Shown one piece after another: positions 18,233 to 26,108 of a DNA stretch of 64,000 nucleotides (position 1 is the first letter of the stretch; each line of letters begins with the position of its first letter). The notes beneath the pieces are model-generated. The model ran no database searches, was not told the DNA's origin, and worked only from the letters and a program-made list of their open reading frames with translations. The position numbers were made by a program, and so were the translations under genes. Source of the stretch: Rubrivivax sp. (GTDB lineage Bacteria > Pseudomonadota > Gammaproteobacteria > Burkholderiales > Burkholderiaceae_C); the NCBI GenBank assembly GCA_016707445.1, contig JADJHR010000010.1, positions 124,001 through 188,000 of the forward strand, written 5' to 3'.

Positions 18233-19903
18233 ATGACCACCGCCACGAACGCCCCTCTGTTGTCCGGGCTGAACGCCGGCGCCGCGGCGCTGCTGTCCAA
18301 CGCCGTGCTGGGCGGTGCCGCGTCGCCCTCACGCGATGCCGGTGCCTTTGCGCGCGAGCTGCTGCAGGCGCAGGCCCCGGCGCGCAGCGCGTCACGCGTG
18401 CCATCCACGGCGCCATCCGCGGCGCCAGCGCCGCTGCCGAGCCCCTCGCCCAACCCATCCCCCAGCGCCGCCGCCGAACGCCGGCCCAGCCCGCCGGCAC
18501 GGGCGGCCAATCCGTCGGCAACCCAAGCTGCACACCCCAGCGGCCAACCGCAGGCGCCCGGAGCGAGGGCTGCGGCGTCGGCCGACGGCAGCCGCAGTGA
18601 CAGGTCCGAGTCGCGGGCCAACGACGCCGAGGCGGGCAGCGAGGGCGACGACACCGTCACCAGCGAATCAAGCCGAACGGGTGCCAAGTCGGGCGCAGCG
18701 CGCCGCGCCGCCGAGCGGCAGGATGCACGCAAAGCCGGTGCGGCCGCCGATGATGCGCAGACCGCGGCCGACGCCGCCCTGCCCGGCCGGGCCCGCGGGG
18801 CCAAGGATGGCGACGCCGCCGACACCGGGACGACGTCCGTCGACCCCCAGGTCCTGGCCCTGCTGTGCGCTCCGCCCCCACCGACCGCCCCGACCGAAGC
18901 AGCGCAAGCCCTGGCTGCCACCAGCGGGGTGACGACGCCAGACACGGCGCTGGATGCAGCGGGGGTGGCAGGCGACGCCCACGATCCGACGGCCGAGCCC
19001 GTTGGCGCAGCGGCTGCGGCAGCATCCGATCCCGTCGCAACCCAGGCAACGGCGCAGGCCCTGGCCGGTCAGGGCCAGGCCGCAGCGGCCGCATTGCAGA
19101 TCGACGCCAGCAACGCCGATGCCGCGGCGCAGACGCAAGACCTGGCCGCCACCATCGTGCGTGGCGACGACCCAACTGCCGCCGCCACCGCGGCCACGGC
19201 GACCTCGGCCACGCTGGCCGGCGGTGCGACGGCACGGTCGGCAGTGGCCGCGGCGCACGACAACGCAGCGACCGAGACAGCCGCAGCCGTGCAGGGCAAA
19301 GCCGCCGAATCCGACCGCGGCGCCACGCTCGGCGGCCTTGCTGCCGTCAAGGGTGAGTTGCGGCTGGCCACGGCGGCGTCTCCAGCTGGCGCGCTACCCG
19401 CCTTTGCCGCCGAGCTGGCCCGCGCCACGCACGGCACCACGGCACCGGCCAGGGCGGCCCACGAGTTGAACCTGGCCACGCCCGTGCTGACGCCGGAATT
19501 CCTGCCTCGCCTGGGCGGCGCACTGGCGATGCTGGCGCGCGACGGCGTGCAGGAAGCGCGCGTGCAACTCAACCCACAAGAGCTGGGGCCGATCTCGGTG
19601 CAGATCACGGTCGACGGTACCGCCGCGCAGGTGCACCTGGCCGTGGACAGCGCGGTCACGCGGGAGCGGCTCGAACAGGCCATGCCCAACCTGGCCGCCG
19701 CCCTGCGCGAGAACGGCCTGACGCTGACCGGCGGCGGTGTCTTCCAGCAACCCCGGCAGGCTGCGCGTGATGGCACCGGCGATGACCAGGGCAACACGGG
19801 CCGCGGCAGCGGCCGCGAGTCAGGCGCTGCCGACGCGGCACAGGCGGTGCAGTCACCCCCGCAACGGCTGCGCCGGGTGGGTGCGCTCGACCTCTACGCC
19901 TGA
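18233..19903 (+). CDS. fliK: Flagellar hook-length control protein FliK
   Basis: FliK is a secreted molecular ruler that stops hook growth and switches export specificity to filament proteins. The 556-aa protein is very rich in Ala, Pro and Thr over its first 400 residues, as expected of a flexible ruler. It ends with the conserved Flg_hook domain (about 420-515): ALAMLARDGVQEARVQLNPQ and ELGPISVQITVDG followed by AALRENGLTLTGG. It lies 11 bp after fliJ. The low-complexity part makes alternative-frame reading frames look coding; they are not. Confidence 0.93.
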   Translation: MTTATNAPLLSGLNAGAAALLSNAVLGGAASPSRDAGAFARELLQAQAPARSASRVPSTAPSAAPAPLPSPSPNPSPSAAAERRPSPPARAANPSATQAAHPSGQPQAPGARAAASADGSRSDRSESRANDAEAGSEGDDTVTSESSRTGAKSGAARRAAERQDARKAGAAADDAQTAADAALPGRARGAKDGDAADTGTTSVDPQVLALLCAPPPPTAPTEAAQALAATSGVTTPDTALDAAGVAGDAHDPTAEPVGAAAAAASDPVATQATAQALAGQGQAAAAALQIDASNADAAAQTQDLAATIVRGDDPTAAATAATATSATLAGGATARSAVAAAHDNAATETAAAVQGKAAESDRGATLGGLAAVKGELRLATAASPAGALPAFAAELARATHGTTAPARAAHELNLATPVLTPEFLPRLGGALAMLARDGVQEARVQLNPQELGPISVQITVDGTAAQVHLAVDSAVTRERLEQAMPNLAAALRENGLTLTGGGVFQQPRQAARDGTGDDQGNTGRGSGRESGAADAAQAVQSPPQRLRRVGALDLYA

Positions 19904-19919
19904 CCGCCCTGCGGGCCGG

Positions 19920-20032
19920 CACCGGCGCAGCCGGTGATGGGCTGGTTTCGCGGTGCTTATCGGCGCATGACGAGCACGGCCTGCTTCGAATAATGGGGCT
20001 TACAGCTGCAGACCCGGGCATGCAAGCCCGGG
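19920..20032. other. Two hairpins in the fliK-fliL gap
   Basis: CACCGGC-GCA-GCCGGTG (19920-19936) lies just after fliK, and CCCGGGC-ATGCAA-GCCCGGG (20013-20032) just before the fliL Shine-Dalgarno. Neither has a T-tract. The first could attenuate transcription leaving fliK; the second would sit in the fliL leader. No clear promoter was found in the 148-bp gap. Confidence 0.4.
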
Positions 20033-20051
20033 CCGCATCGAGAGGACCCCC

Positions 20052-20675
20052 ATGTCGAATGCCGCCGCCGCCGTCGCCGATGTCGCACCCGCCCCCAAGG
20101 GCAAGAAAAAGCTGATCATCATCGTGGCGGCTGCGGTCCTGTTGCTGGGCGGTGGCGGCGGTGCCGCCATGGTGCTGCTGAAGAAGAAGCCGGTCGACGC
20201 CGACGATGAAGAAGCGGCCCAGGTCGAGGTGAGCGCACACAAGGCCAAGGGCTCGGGCCCCAAGCACGACCTGAAGCACCCGCCCGCCTTTGCGCCGCTC
20301 GATCCGTTCACGGTCAACCTGGCCGATCGCGACACCGAGCGCTACGCACAGGTCGCGCTGACACTGGAACTCGATGACCCGAAGACCGCCGACGCCGTCA
20401 AGGCCTTCATGCCGGCGATCCGCAACAACATCCTGATGGTGCTGGCGCACAAGACCTCGGCCGAGGTGCTGGCGTCTGAGGGCAAGGTCAAGCTGGCCGG
20501 CGAGATCCAGCGTGCCACTTCACGCGCGCTGGGTGTCGACGTCGTCGAGCCCGGCGACGACACCGACGCGGTCGATGACGACGCGGCGACTTCGAAGAAG
20601 AAAAAGCGCAAGCGCAAGGTCGAGCCCGCCTTGCCGGTGGTGGCCGTGCACTTCTCCAACTTCATCGTGCAGTGA
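20052..20675 (+). CDS. fliL: Flagellar basal-body-associated protein FliL
   Basis: FliL is a single-pass inner-membrane protein that surrounds or supports the stator units. The 207-aa protein has a short Ala/Lys-rich cytoplasmic start, one transmembrane helix (about 19-40, KLIIIVAAAVLLLGGGGGA), a low-complexity acidic linker and a periplasmic domain with PFTVNLADRDTERYAQV and ALTLELDD, ending in VVAVHFSNFIVQ. The segment SKKKKRKRKVEP near residue 185 is an unusual basic insertion. GAGAGGA precedes the ATG. fliM starts 64 bp downstream. Confidence 0.93.
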   Translation: MSNAAAAVADVAPAPKGKKKLIIIVAAAVLLLGGGGGAAMVLLKKKPVDADDEEAAQVEVSAHKAKGSGPKHDLKHPPAFAPLDPFTVNLADRDTERYAQVALTLELDDPKTADAVKAFMPAIRNNILMVLAHKTSAEVLASEGKVKLAGEIQRATSRALGVDVVEPGDDTDAVDDDAATSKKKKRKRKVEPALPVVAVHFSNFIVQ

Positions 20676-20739
20676 GCGTGGCCGCTTTCGAACCCGCCCT
20701 TGCGCCAGAGCCCCCGCATCACAGCCCCGACGGTCTGAC

Positions 20740-21747
20740 ATGAACCAGCAGATCCTTTCGCAGGACGAAGTCGATGCGCTGCTGCAGGGCATCACCGGCG
20801 AGAGCCAGAAGCTCGAGGAAGACGAAGCCCCCAGCGGCGGCATCCGCGACTACGACCTGGCCAGCCAGGAACGCATCGTCCGTGGTCGCATGCCGACCAT
20901 GGAGGTCATCAACGAACGCTTCGCGCGCAACATCCGCATCGGCCTGTTCAACCTGATCCGCAAGTCACCCGAAGTCTCGATCGGCGGCATCAAGGTGCAG
21001 AAGTTCAGCGCCTTCCTGCGCGAGATCGTGGTGCCGACCAACTTCAACATCGTGTCGGTCAAGCCGCTGCGCGGCAGCGGCCTGATCGTCTGCGACCCCA
21101 GCCTGGTGTTCGCGGTGATCGACTCGCTGTTCGGTGGCATCGGCAAGTTCCACACGCGCATCGAAGGCCGCGACTTCAGCCCCACCGAGCTGCGCGTGAT
21201 CCTGCGCCTGGTGGAGGTGATCATTTCCGAGTACCGCAAGGCCTGGTCGGGCATCTACCCGCTGGACCTGGACTACCAGCGCTCGGAAATGCAACCGCAG
21301 TTCGCCAACATCGCCACGCCCAGCGAGATCGTGGTCTCGACCAACTTCACGCTCGAGATCGGCGAGACCACCGGGTCGGTGCACTTCTGCATCCCCTACT
21401 CGACGCTGGAGCCAATCCGCGACGTGCTGTATTCGACCATCCAGGGCGACGCCGCCGAGTCCGACCGCCGCTGGGTCAACCTGCTCAAGCAGCAGATCCA
21501 GTCGGCCGAGGTCGACCTGGTGGCCGAACTCGGCACCGCGCCGGCCACCGTGGAACAGCTGCTGTCGTTCAAGCCCGGCGACTTCATCGAGCTCGACCTC
21601 GAACCGCTGATCCAGGCCAAGATCGATGGCGTGCCGGTTTTCGACGCGCACTACGGCATCAGCGACGGTCACTACGCGATCAAGATCGAACAAATGCTCA
21701 GCAGCTCGAACCTGAGCTGGATCGGAGTCAACAACCATGTCAGCTGA
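20740..21747 (+). CDS. fliM: Flagellar motor switch protein FliM
   Basis: FliM is the C-ring protein that binds phosphorylated CheY and sets rotation direction. The 335-aa protein begins MNQQILSQDEVDALLQGITG, the CheY-P-binding EIDALL-type motif. The middle CheC-like domain (about 50-240) includes the GGIGK segment (LFGGIGKFHTRIEGRDFSPTE in part), and the C-terminal SpoA domain (about 250-325) holds LLSFKPGDFIELDL. The end overlaps the original fliN start at 21737 by 11 bases. Confidence 0.96.
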   Translation: MNQQILSQDEVDALLQGITGESQKLEEDEAPSGGIRDYDLASQERIVRGRMPTMEVINERFARNIRIGLFNLIRKSPEVSIGGIKVQKFSAFLREIVVPTNFNIVSVKPLRGSGLIVCDPSLVFAVIDSLFGGIGKFHTRIEGRDFSPTELRVILRLVEVIISEYRKAWSGIYPLDLDYQRSEMQPQFANIATPSEIVVSTNFTLEIGETTGSVHFCIPYSTLEPIRDVLYSTIQGDAAESDRRWVNLLKQQIQSAEVDLVAELGTAPATVEQLLSFKPGDFIELDLEPLIQAKIDGVPVFDAHYGISDGHYAIKIEQMLSSSNLSWIGVNNHVS

Positions 21748-22206
21748 AACCCAGACGCAGTCCGAAGAGGACCGCATGGCCGCCGAATGGGCGGCCGCGC
21801 TCGAGAAAGCAAACCCGCCGCCGCTGCCGCACCCGTGGCGGGCATCGGCAGTGACCTGCTGAATGCCGCCGCCCAGAACGTGTCGCCGGCGGCGTTCACC
21901 AACTTTGCCGCCGCAACCGCAACCGCAACCGGCGCCGCGGGCAACGACATCAACATGATCCTGGACATCCCGGTCCAGCTGACCGTGGAGCTGGGGCGCA
22001 CGCGCATCCCGATCAAGCACATCCTGCAGCTGGCGCAGGGCTCGGTGGTGGAACTCGAGGCGCTGGCCGGCGAGCCGATGGACGTGCTGGTCAACGGCTA
22101 CCTGATCGCGCAGGGCGAGGTGGTGGTGGTCAACGACAAGTTCGGCATCCGGCTGACCGACATCGTCACGCCCAGCGAACGCATGCGTCGGCTGTCACGC
22201 GCCTGA
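21737..22206 (+). CDS. fliN: Flagellar motor switch protein FliN, apparent 1-base deletion near codon 23
   Basis: FliN forms the lower C ring and helps dock the export apparatus. The ATG at 21737 overlaps fliM and encodes the usual acidic helical N-terminus MSAETQTQSEEDRMAAEWAA, but this frame stops after 42 codons. From about 21805 the conserved protein continues one base back (SKPAAAAAPVAGIGSDLL) to the complete SpoA domain (DIPVQLTVELGRTRIPIKHI to DIVTPSERMRRLSRA). One extra A in the AAA run at 21805-21807 restores a 156-aa FliN. If the break is real, translation could restart at the ATG at 21787 and give a 139-aa protein with the essential C-terminal domain. Confidence 0.9.
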
Positions 22207-22213
22207 GACCCCG

Positions 22214-22576
22214 GTGCCCGACCTGACCTCGATCCTGTGGCTGCTGGTGGTGCTGGCGGCCATCCCGGCCACGCTGTGGTTCGTCAAGCGCACGCCACTG
22301 GGCCAGGCCCAGCCTGGGGGCGCGGCGCGTGTGGTGGCGGTGCTGCCCTTGTCGACCTCACAGCGTGTGGTGACGGTCGAAGTCGGTCGGGGTGAGCAGC
22401 GCCAGTGGCTGGTGCTGGGCGTCACGCCGCAGGGCATCTGCAGCCTGCACAGCATGGCGCCGCAGGACGAAGGCGCGAGCCAGCCAGCCGGCCTTGCGGC
22501 CACACCGGCGGCCGCGCTGCAACCCTTGCTGCAGCGCCTGCGGCGCCGGACGGACGGCCCGGATGCGCAGCGCTGA
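22214..22576 (+). CDS. fliO: Flagellar biosynthesis protein FliO
   Basis: FliO is an assembly factor that stabilises the FliP ring of the export gate. The 120-aa protein starts at a GTG 8 bp after fliN, has one N-terminal transmembrane helix (about 5-24, TSILWLLVVLAAIPATLWFV) and a small cytoplasmic domain with VVAVLPLSTSQRVVTVEVG and QWLVLGVTPQGI, the recognisable FliO core. The last codons overlap the start of fliP by 14 bases. Confidence 0.9.
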   Translation: MPDLTSILWLLVVLAAIPATLWFVKRTPLGQAQPGGAARVVAVLPLSTSQRVVTVEVGRGEQRQWLVLGVTPQGICSLHSMAPQDEGASQPAGLAATPAAALQPLLQRLRRRTDGPDAQR

Positions 22577-23348
22577 GATTCGGCGCGGCCGGCTGGCACT
22601 GGCGCTGCTGACCTTGCTTGCCCTTCTGGCCCTGCTGACGACCGGCAGCGCATGGGCCCAGGGCACGTCCGGCGGCAACACCCTGCCGCTGCTGGTGGGC
22701 CAGGGCAGCGGCGGCACCAGTTTTTCGGTGCCGGTGCAGACGCTGCTGTTCTTCACCGCGCTGTCGTTCCTGCCCGCCACGCTGCTGCTGATGACCGGCT
22801 TCACGCGCATCGTCATCGTGCTGTCGCTGCTGCGCCAGGCCATGGGCACGCAGGCCGCACCGCCCAACCAGGTGGTCGTCGGCTTGTCGCTGTTCCTCAC
22901 CTTCTTCGTCATGAGCCCGACGCTGGACAAGGTCTACGACGCGGCCTACAAGCCCTTTGCCGCCAACGAGATCGCCTTCGACGAGGCGCTCAAGCGCGGT
23001 GAACTGCCGATGCGCGAGTTCATGCTCAAGCAGACCCGGCAGGCCGACGTGCAGCTGTTTGCCAGGCTGGCCAAGCTGCCGGCCGGCGTGAAGGGCGAGC
23101 AGGTGCCCTTCCGGGTCTTGGTGCCGGCCTTCGTGACCAGTGAATTGAAGAGCGCGTTCCAGATCGGCTTCATGATCTTCATCCCGTTCCTCATCATCGA
23201 CATGGTGGTGGCCAGCGTGCTGATGAGCCTGGGCATGATGATGCTCAGCCCGGTGCTGGTGGCGCTGCCCTTCAAGCTGATGCTGTTCGTGCTGGCCGAC
23301 GGCTGGAACCTGCTGCTGGGGTCGCTGGCCGCGTCTTTCGCGACCTGA
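22563..23348 (+). CDS. fliP: Flagellar export gate protein FliP
   Basis: FliP forms the core pore of the flagellar type III export gate with FliQ and FliR. The 261-aa precursor has a cleavable signal (LALALLTLLALLALLTTGSAWA) as in other FliP proteins, then four hydrophobic segments. Signature stretches are LLLMTGFTRIVIVLSLLRQA, PNQVVVGLSLFLTFFVMSP and VLMSLGMMMLSPVLVALPFK. The ATG at 22563 lies inside fliO, and fliQ follows three bases after the stop. Confidence 0.96.
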   Translation: MRSAEIRRGRLALALLTLLALLALLTTGSAWAQGTSGGNTLPLLVGQGSGGTSFSVPVQTLLFFTALSFLPATLLLMTGFTRIVIVLSLLRQAMGTQAAPPNQVVVGLSLFLTFFVMSPTLDKVYDAAYKPFAANEIAFDEALKRGELPMREFMLKQTRQADVQLFARLAKLPAGVKGEQVPFRVLVPAFVTSELKSAFQIGFMIFIPFLIIDMVVASVLMSLGMMMLSPVLVALPFKLMLFVLADGWNLLLGSLAASFAT

Positions 23349-23351
23349 TCC

Positions 23352-23621
23352 ATGAATCCGCAACAAGTTCTCGACGCCGGCACCCAGGGCCTGATGCTGA
23401 TGTTGCTGGTGTCGGCGCCGATCCTGATGGTGGTGCTGGTGGTCGGCCTGCTGGTCAGCATCTTCCAGGCCGCCACGCAGATCAACGAGGCCACGCTGAG
23501 CTTCGTGCCCAAGGTCGTGGCCGCCGTCGCGATGCTGGCCTTTGCCGGGCCCTGGATGCTGCAGACGCTGGTCGAATACCTGCAGCGCACGCTGCAGGCG
23601 ATCCCCGGCGCCGTGGGCTGA
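23352..23621 (+). CDS. fliQ: Flagellar export gate protein FliQ
   Basis: FliQ is an 89-aa two-helix gate protein that wraps around the FliPR ring. Both hydrophobic helices are present (about 16-40 and 52-72), joined by SIFQAATQINEATLSFVPK, the diagnostic FliQ loop. It starts three bases after fliP and is followed by a 44-bp gap and fliR. Confidence 0.96.
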   Translation: MNPQQVLDAGTQGLMLMLLVSAPILMVVLVVGLLVSIFQAATQINEATLSFVPKVVAAVAMLAFAGPWMLQTLVEYLQRTLQAIPGAVG

Positions 23622-23665
23622 GCGGCACAGGCCCCTGCCGGGCAGGCGCAGGCCGGCCGACGCTC

Positions 23666-24427
23666 ATGATCTCGCTCAGCGAAGCGCAGATCCTGGCCTG
23701 GGTGACGCCGCTGTTGTGGCCCTTTCTGCGCGCGCTGGCGCTGTTCTCGTCACTGCCGGTGCTGGGCACGCGCACGGTGCCGGCGCGCGTGCGCATCGGC
23801 CTGTCGGCCTTCGTGGCTCTGGCAGCTCAGCCCACGCTGCCCGTGGCGGTTGCGGTGCCGCTGGATTCACCCGTGGCCTTCATGCTGGTGCTGCAGCAGA
23901 TGGTGATCGGCCTGGCGCTGGGCTTTTCGGTGCGCGTGGTCTTCGCCGCGGTGGAATTCGCCGGCGAGGTGATCGGCCTGCAGATGGGCCTGAACTTCGC
24001 CGGCTTCTTCGACCCCCTGAGCGCCAGCAGCGGCACCGCCAGCAGCCGCTTCTTCGGCACCCTGGTGGCCTGGCTGTTCGTGGTCGGCGGTGGCCACCTG
24101 CTGGTGATTGCCGCGCTGGTGCAGAGCTTCGGCGCCTTCCCGGCCGGGCCCGAGCCTTTTGAATTCTTCAAGACGGTGCAGCCGCAGCGCTGGGGAAGCG
24201 AGATCTTCTCGCTCGGCTTGTGGATCGCGCTGCCCTTGATCGCCATGCTGCTCATGGTCAACCTGGTGCTCGGCCTGATCTCGCGCGTGGCCTCGCAGAT
24301 CAACGTCTTTTCAGTCGGCTTCCCGATCACGCTGAGCGTGGGCCTGCTGGGCATGCTGATGACCTTGCCGGCGCTGGAGCAGCCTTTCACGATGGCACTC
24401 GAGCGCATGCTGTCGTTCTTCAGGTAG
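23666..24427 (+). CDS. fliR: Flagellar export gate protein FliR
   Basis: FliR completes the export gate core (FliP5Q4R1). The 253-aa protein has about six hydrophobic segments and the family stretches MVIGLALGFSVRVVFAAVEF and GLQMGLNFAGFFDPLS, with LMVNLVLGLISRVASQINVF near the C-terminus. It ends the fliLMNOPQR run. Its last 8 bases overlap the end of the convergent yihY-type gene. No flhB or flhA follows in this window. Confidence 0.95.
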   Translation: MISLSEAQILAWVTPLLWPFLRALALFSSLPVLGTRTVPARVRIGLSAFVALAAQPTLPVAVAVPLDSPVAFMLVLQQMVIGLALGFSVRVVFAAVEFAGEVIGLQMGLNFAGFFDPLSASSGTASSRFFGTLVAWLFVVGGGHLLVIAALVQSFGAFPAGPEPFEFFKTVQPQRWGSEIFSLGLWIALPLIAMLLMVNLVLGLISRVASQINVFSVGFPITLSVGLLGMLMTLPALEQPFTMALERMLSFFR

Positions 24428-25673
24428 CCAGGCCCTTCGATCCCTGCAGCGCATCGGCCAGCGTCAGCGCGTTCAGTCCGCTGCGTTCGGCCAGACCGGC
24501 GGACCGCCCGCGCGGCGCCAGCAGCAGGGCCTCGATCAGCGGCTGCAGCGGCAGCAGTTCGGGCTCGGCCAGCAGCACATGGCGCTGCGCGTCGGCCTCT
24601 TCGAGACGACCGACCCAGCCCAGCCCGAGCAGGCTGTCGAGCACCGGCTCGATCTGCAGCGGGTCCTGACGCAGCGACAGCGCCATCTCGTGCAGCGACA
24701 CCCCGCGCCTCAGGCCGGTGCGCGCCGCGTGCATCTGCGCCAGCAGTTCCAGCGCCAAGTTGAAACGGGATCCGGCCTCCTCGGTGCGCCGCACCACCCG
24801 CATTTGCAAGCTGGGCGCGTAGGCGGCGATGACGGCGCCCAGCAGCACGATCACCCAACCCAGGTAGATCCACAGCAGCAGGATCGGCAAGGTGGCAAAG
24901 GCGCCGTACACCGCCGAGAACGTGCCCATCGAATCCACATACCAGGCCAGTGCCTTCTTGGCCACCTCGAACGCCACCGCCACGAACACGCCGCCGCCCC
25001 AGGCATGCGGCCAGCGCACGGCGGTGTTGGGCACGTAGTGGTACAGCCCGGTGATGGCCGCCGCCAGCAGCCCGAACTGCAGCAGGTCGACCACCGCATT
25101 GACGCTGCCGGGCATGCTGCCCACCAGCCCGCGCGACGCCGACAGCGCATAGCTGGTCACCGTCAGACTGATGCCCACGGCCAGCGGGCCGAGCGTCAGC
25201 GCCGCCCAGTAGACCAGGACACGCTGCGCGATCGGACGCGGCCGCCGCACGCGCCAGATGCCGTTGAGCGTGCGATCGATGGTCAGCATCATCGCCAGTG
25301 CAGTCACCACCAGCAGCAACAGACCGGCCGAGCCGACCTGGCTGGCCTTGGCCGCAAACTGCGTCAGGCTGCGCAAGACCGGCTTGGCGATGCTGTCAGG
25401 CACCAGGCTCTGCAGAAGGTACTTCTGCAACTCACCCTGAAAGCTGCCGAACATCGGGAAGGCGGTGAACACCGCCAGCATCACCGTGACCAGGGGCACC
25501 AGCGCGATCAGGGTGGTGAAAGTCAGGCTGCCGGCACTCAGACCAAGCCGGTCTTCGCGAAAGCGCAGGCGCAGCGTGCGCACGGTCTCGAACCAGGGCC
25601 AGCGACGCAGGGTCTCCAGCAGGCGGGCCAGCCAGGCACCGCCGATCACGGCCAGGTGCTTGAGCGTGGGCAT
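24420..25673 (-). CDS. YihY/UPF0761 family membrane protein
   Basis: Polytopic inner-membrane protein of the YihY (formerly BrkB/Rbn) family; function is not established, and the early RNase BN assignment was withdrawn for E. coli. The protein of 417 aa has six or so hydrophobic segments between residues 45 and 285, with FREDRLGLSAGSLTFTTLIA and ALVPLVTVMLAVFTAFPMF as family signatures and LPILLLWIYLGWVIVLLGAV near the end of the membrane part. The cytoplasmic C-terminal extension (about 290-417) is typical of betaproteobacterial members. The ATG at 25673 lies in a palindrome shared with the divergent gene. Confidence 0.9.
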   Translation of the reverse strand: MPTLKHLAVIGGAWLARLLETLRRWPWFETVRTLRLRFREDRLGLSAGSLTFTTLIALVPLVTVMLAVFTAFPMFGSFQGELQKYLLQSLVPDSIAKPVLRSLTQFAAKASQVGSAGLLLLVVTALAMMLTIDRTLNGIWRVRRPRPIAQRVLVYWAALTLGPLAVGISLTVTSYALSASRGLVGSMPGSVNAVVDLLQFGLLAAAITGLYHYVPNTAVRWPHAWGGGVFVAVAFEVAKKALAWYVDSMGTFSAVYGAFATLPILLLWIYLGWVIVLLGAVIAAYAPSLQMRVVRRTEEAGSRFNLALELLAQMHAARTGLRRGVSLHEMALSLRQDPLQIEPVLDSLLGLGWVGRLEEADAQRHVLLAEPELLPLQPLIEALLLAPRGRSAGLAERSGLNALTLADALQGSKGLAT

Positions 25674-25694
25674 GCTGGCTATGATGCCAGCATG
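25671..25694. promoter_or_regulatory. 24-bp inverted repeat whose ends are the two divergent start codons
   Basis: CATGCTGGC (25671-25679) and GCCAGCATG (25686-25694) are perfect 9-bp inverted arms around TATGAT. The outer three bases of each arm are the start codon of yihY (minus) and of the DUF2069 gene (plus). TATGAT also resembles a -10 element of the plus strand, which would make that mRNA nearly leaderless. A shared operator or translational control site is possible; no protein is known to bind it. Confidence 0.5.
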
Positions 25695-26108
25695 TCTCCA
25701 CCCACCTCGGCCGCAGCGCCGCCGCTGCCCGATCTGCCACCCGTGCCGGCGCCGCCCACCGTGCAGCGCGCGCGCGCGCTCAGCCTGGCCCTGCTGGTCG
25801 GCCTGATCGTGCTGTGCCTGGCCTGGGAGCTGTGGCTGGCACCCACCGGCAGCGGCACGCTGGCCATCAAGGCGCTGCCGCTGCTGGCCTGCCTGCTGGG
25901 CCTGCTGCGCCACCGCCTGTACACCTACCGCTGGCTGAGCCTGCTGCTGTGGCTGTACGTCACCGAGGGCCTGGTGCGCTCGACCAGCGAGCGCGGGTTG
26001 CCGCAGCAACTGGCCGTGGCCGAGGTCGTGCTGGCCACCTTGCTGTTTGTCCTGTGCGTGCACTACATCCGCCTGCGCGTGCCGCGCAAGCCGAGGGCCG
26101 CGCGATGA
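25692..26108 (+). CDS. DUF2069 family small membrane protein
   Basis: Hydrophobic 138-aa protein with a Pro/Ala-rich N-terminus and four probable membrane helices (about 29-48, 55-70, 77-95 and 108-125). The pattern WLSLLLWLYVTEGLVRSTSE followed by AVAEVVLATLLFVLCVHYIR matches the DUF2069 family of Burkholderiales and other proteobacteria; function is unknown. The start ATG is part of the palindrome above and has no clear Shine-Dalgarno. The stop overlaps the start of the FAD oxidase gene (ATGA), so the two are probably cotranscribed. Confidence 0.8.
   Translation: MSPPTSAAAPPLPDLPPVPAPPTVQRARALSLALLVGLIVLCLAWELWLAPTGSGTLAIKALPLLACLLGLLRHRLYTYRWLSLLLWLYVTEGLVRSTSERGLPQQLAVAEVVLATLLFVLCVHYIRLRVPRKPRAAR

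Noticed and set aside
19957..19964. Exact sigma-28 -10 sequence (GCCGATAA) on the minus strand after fliK
   Set aside because: There is no matching -35 at the right distance, and it would produce antisense RNA to fliK. Chance or a weak antisense start is more likely.
21787..22206. FliN as a normal 139-aa gene starting at 21787
   Set aside because: The typical FliN N-terminus is present just upstream in another frame and overlaps fliM in the usual way, so this start is a consequence of the frame break.
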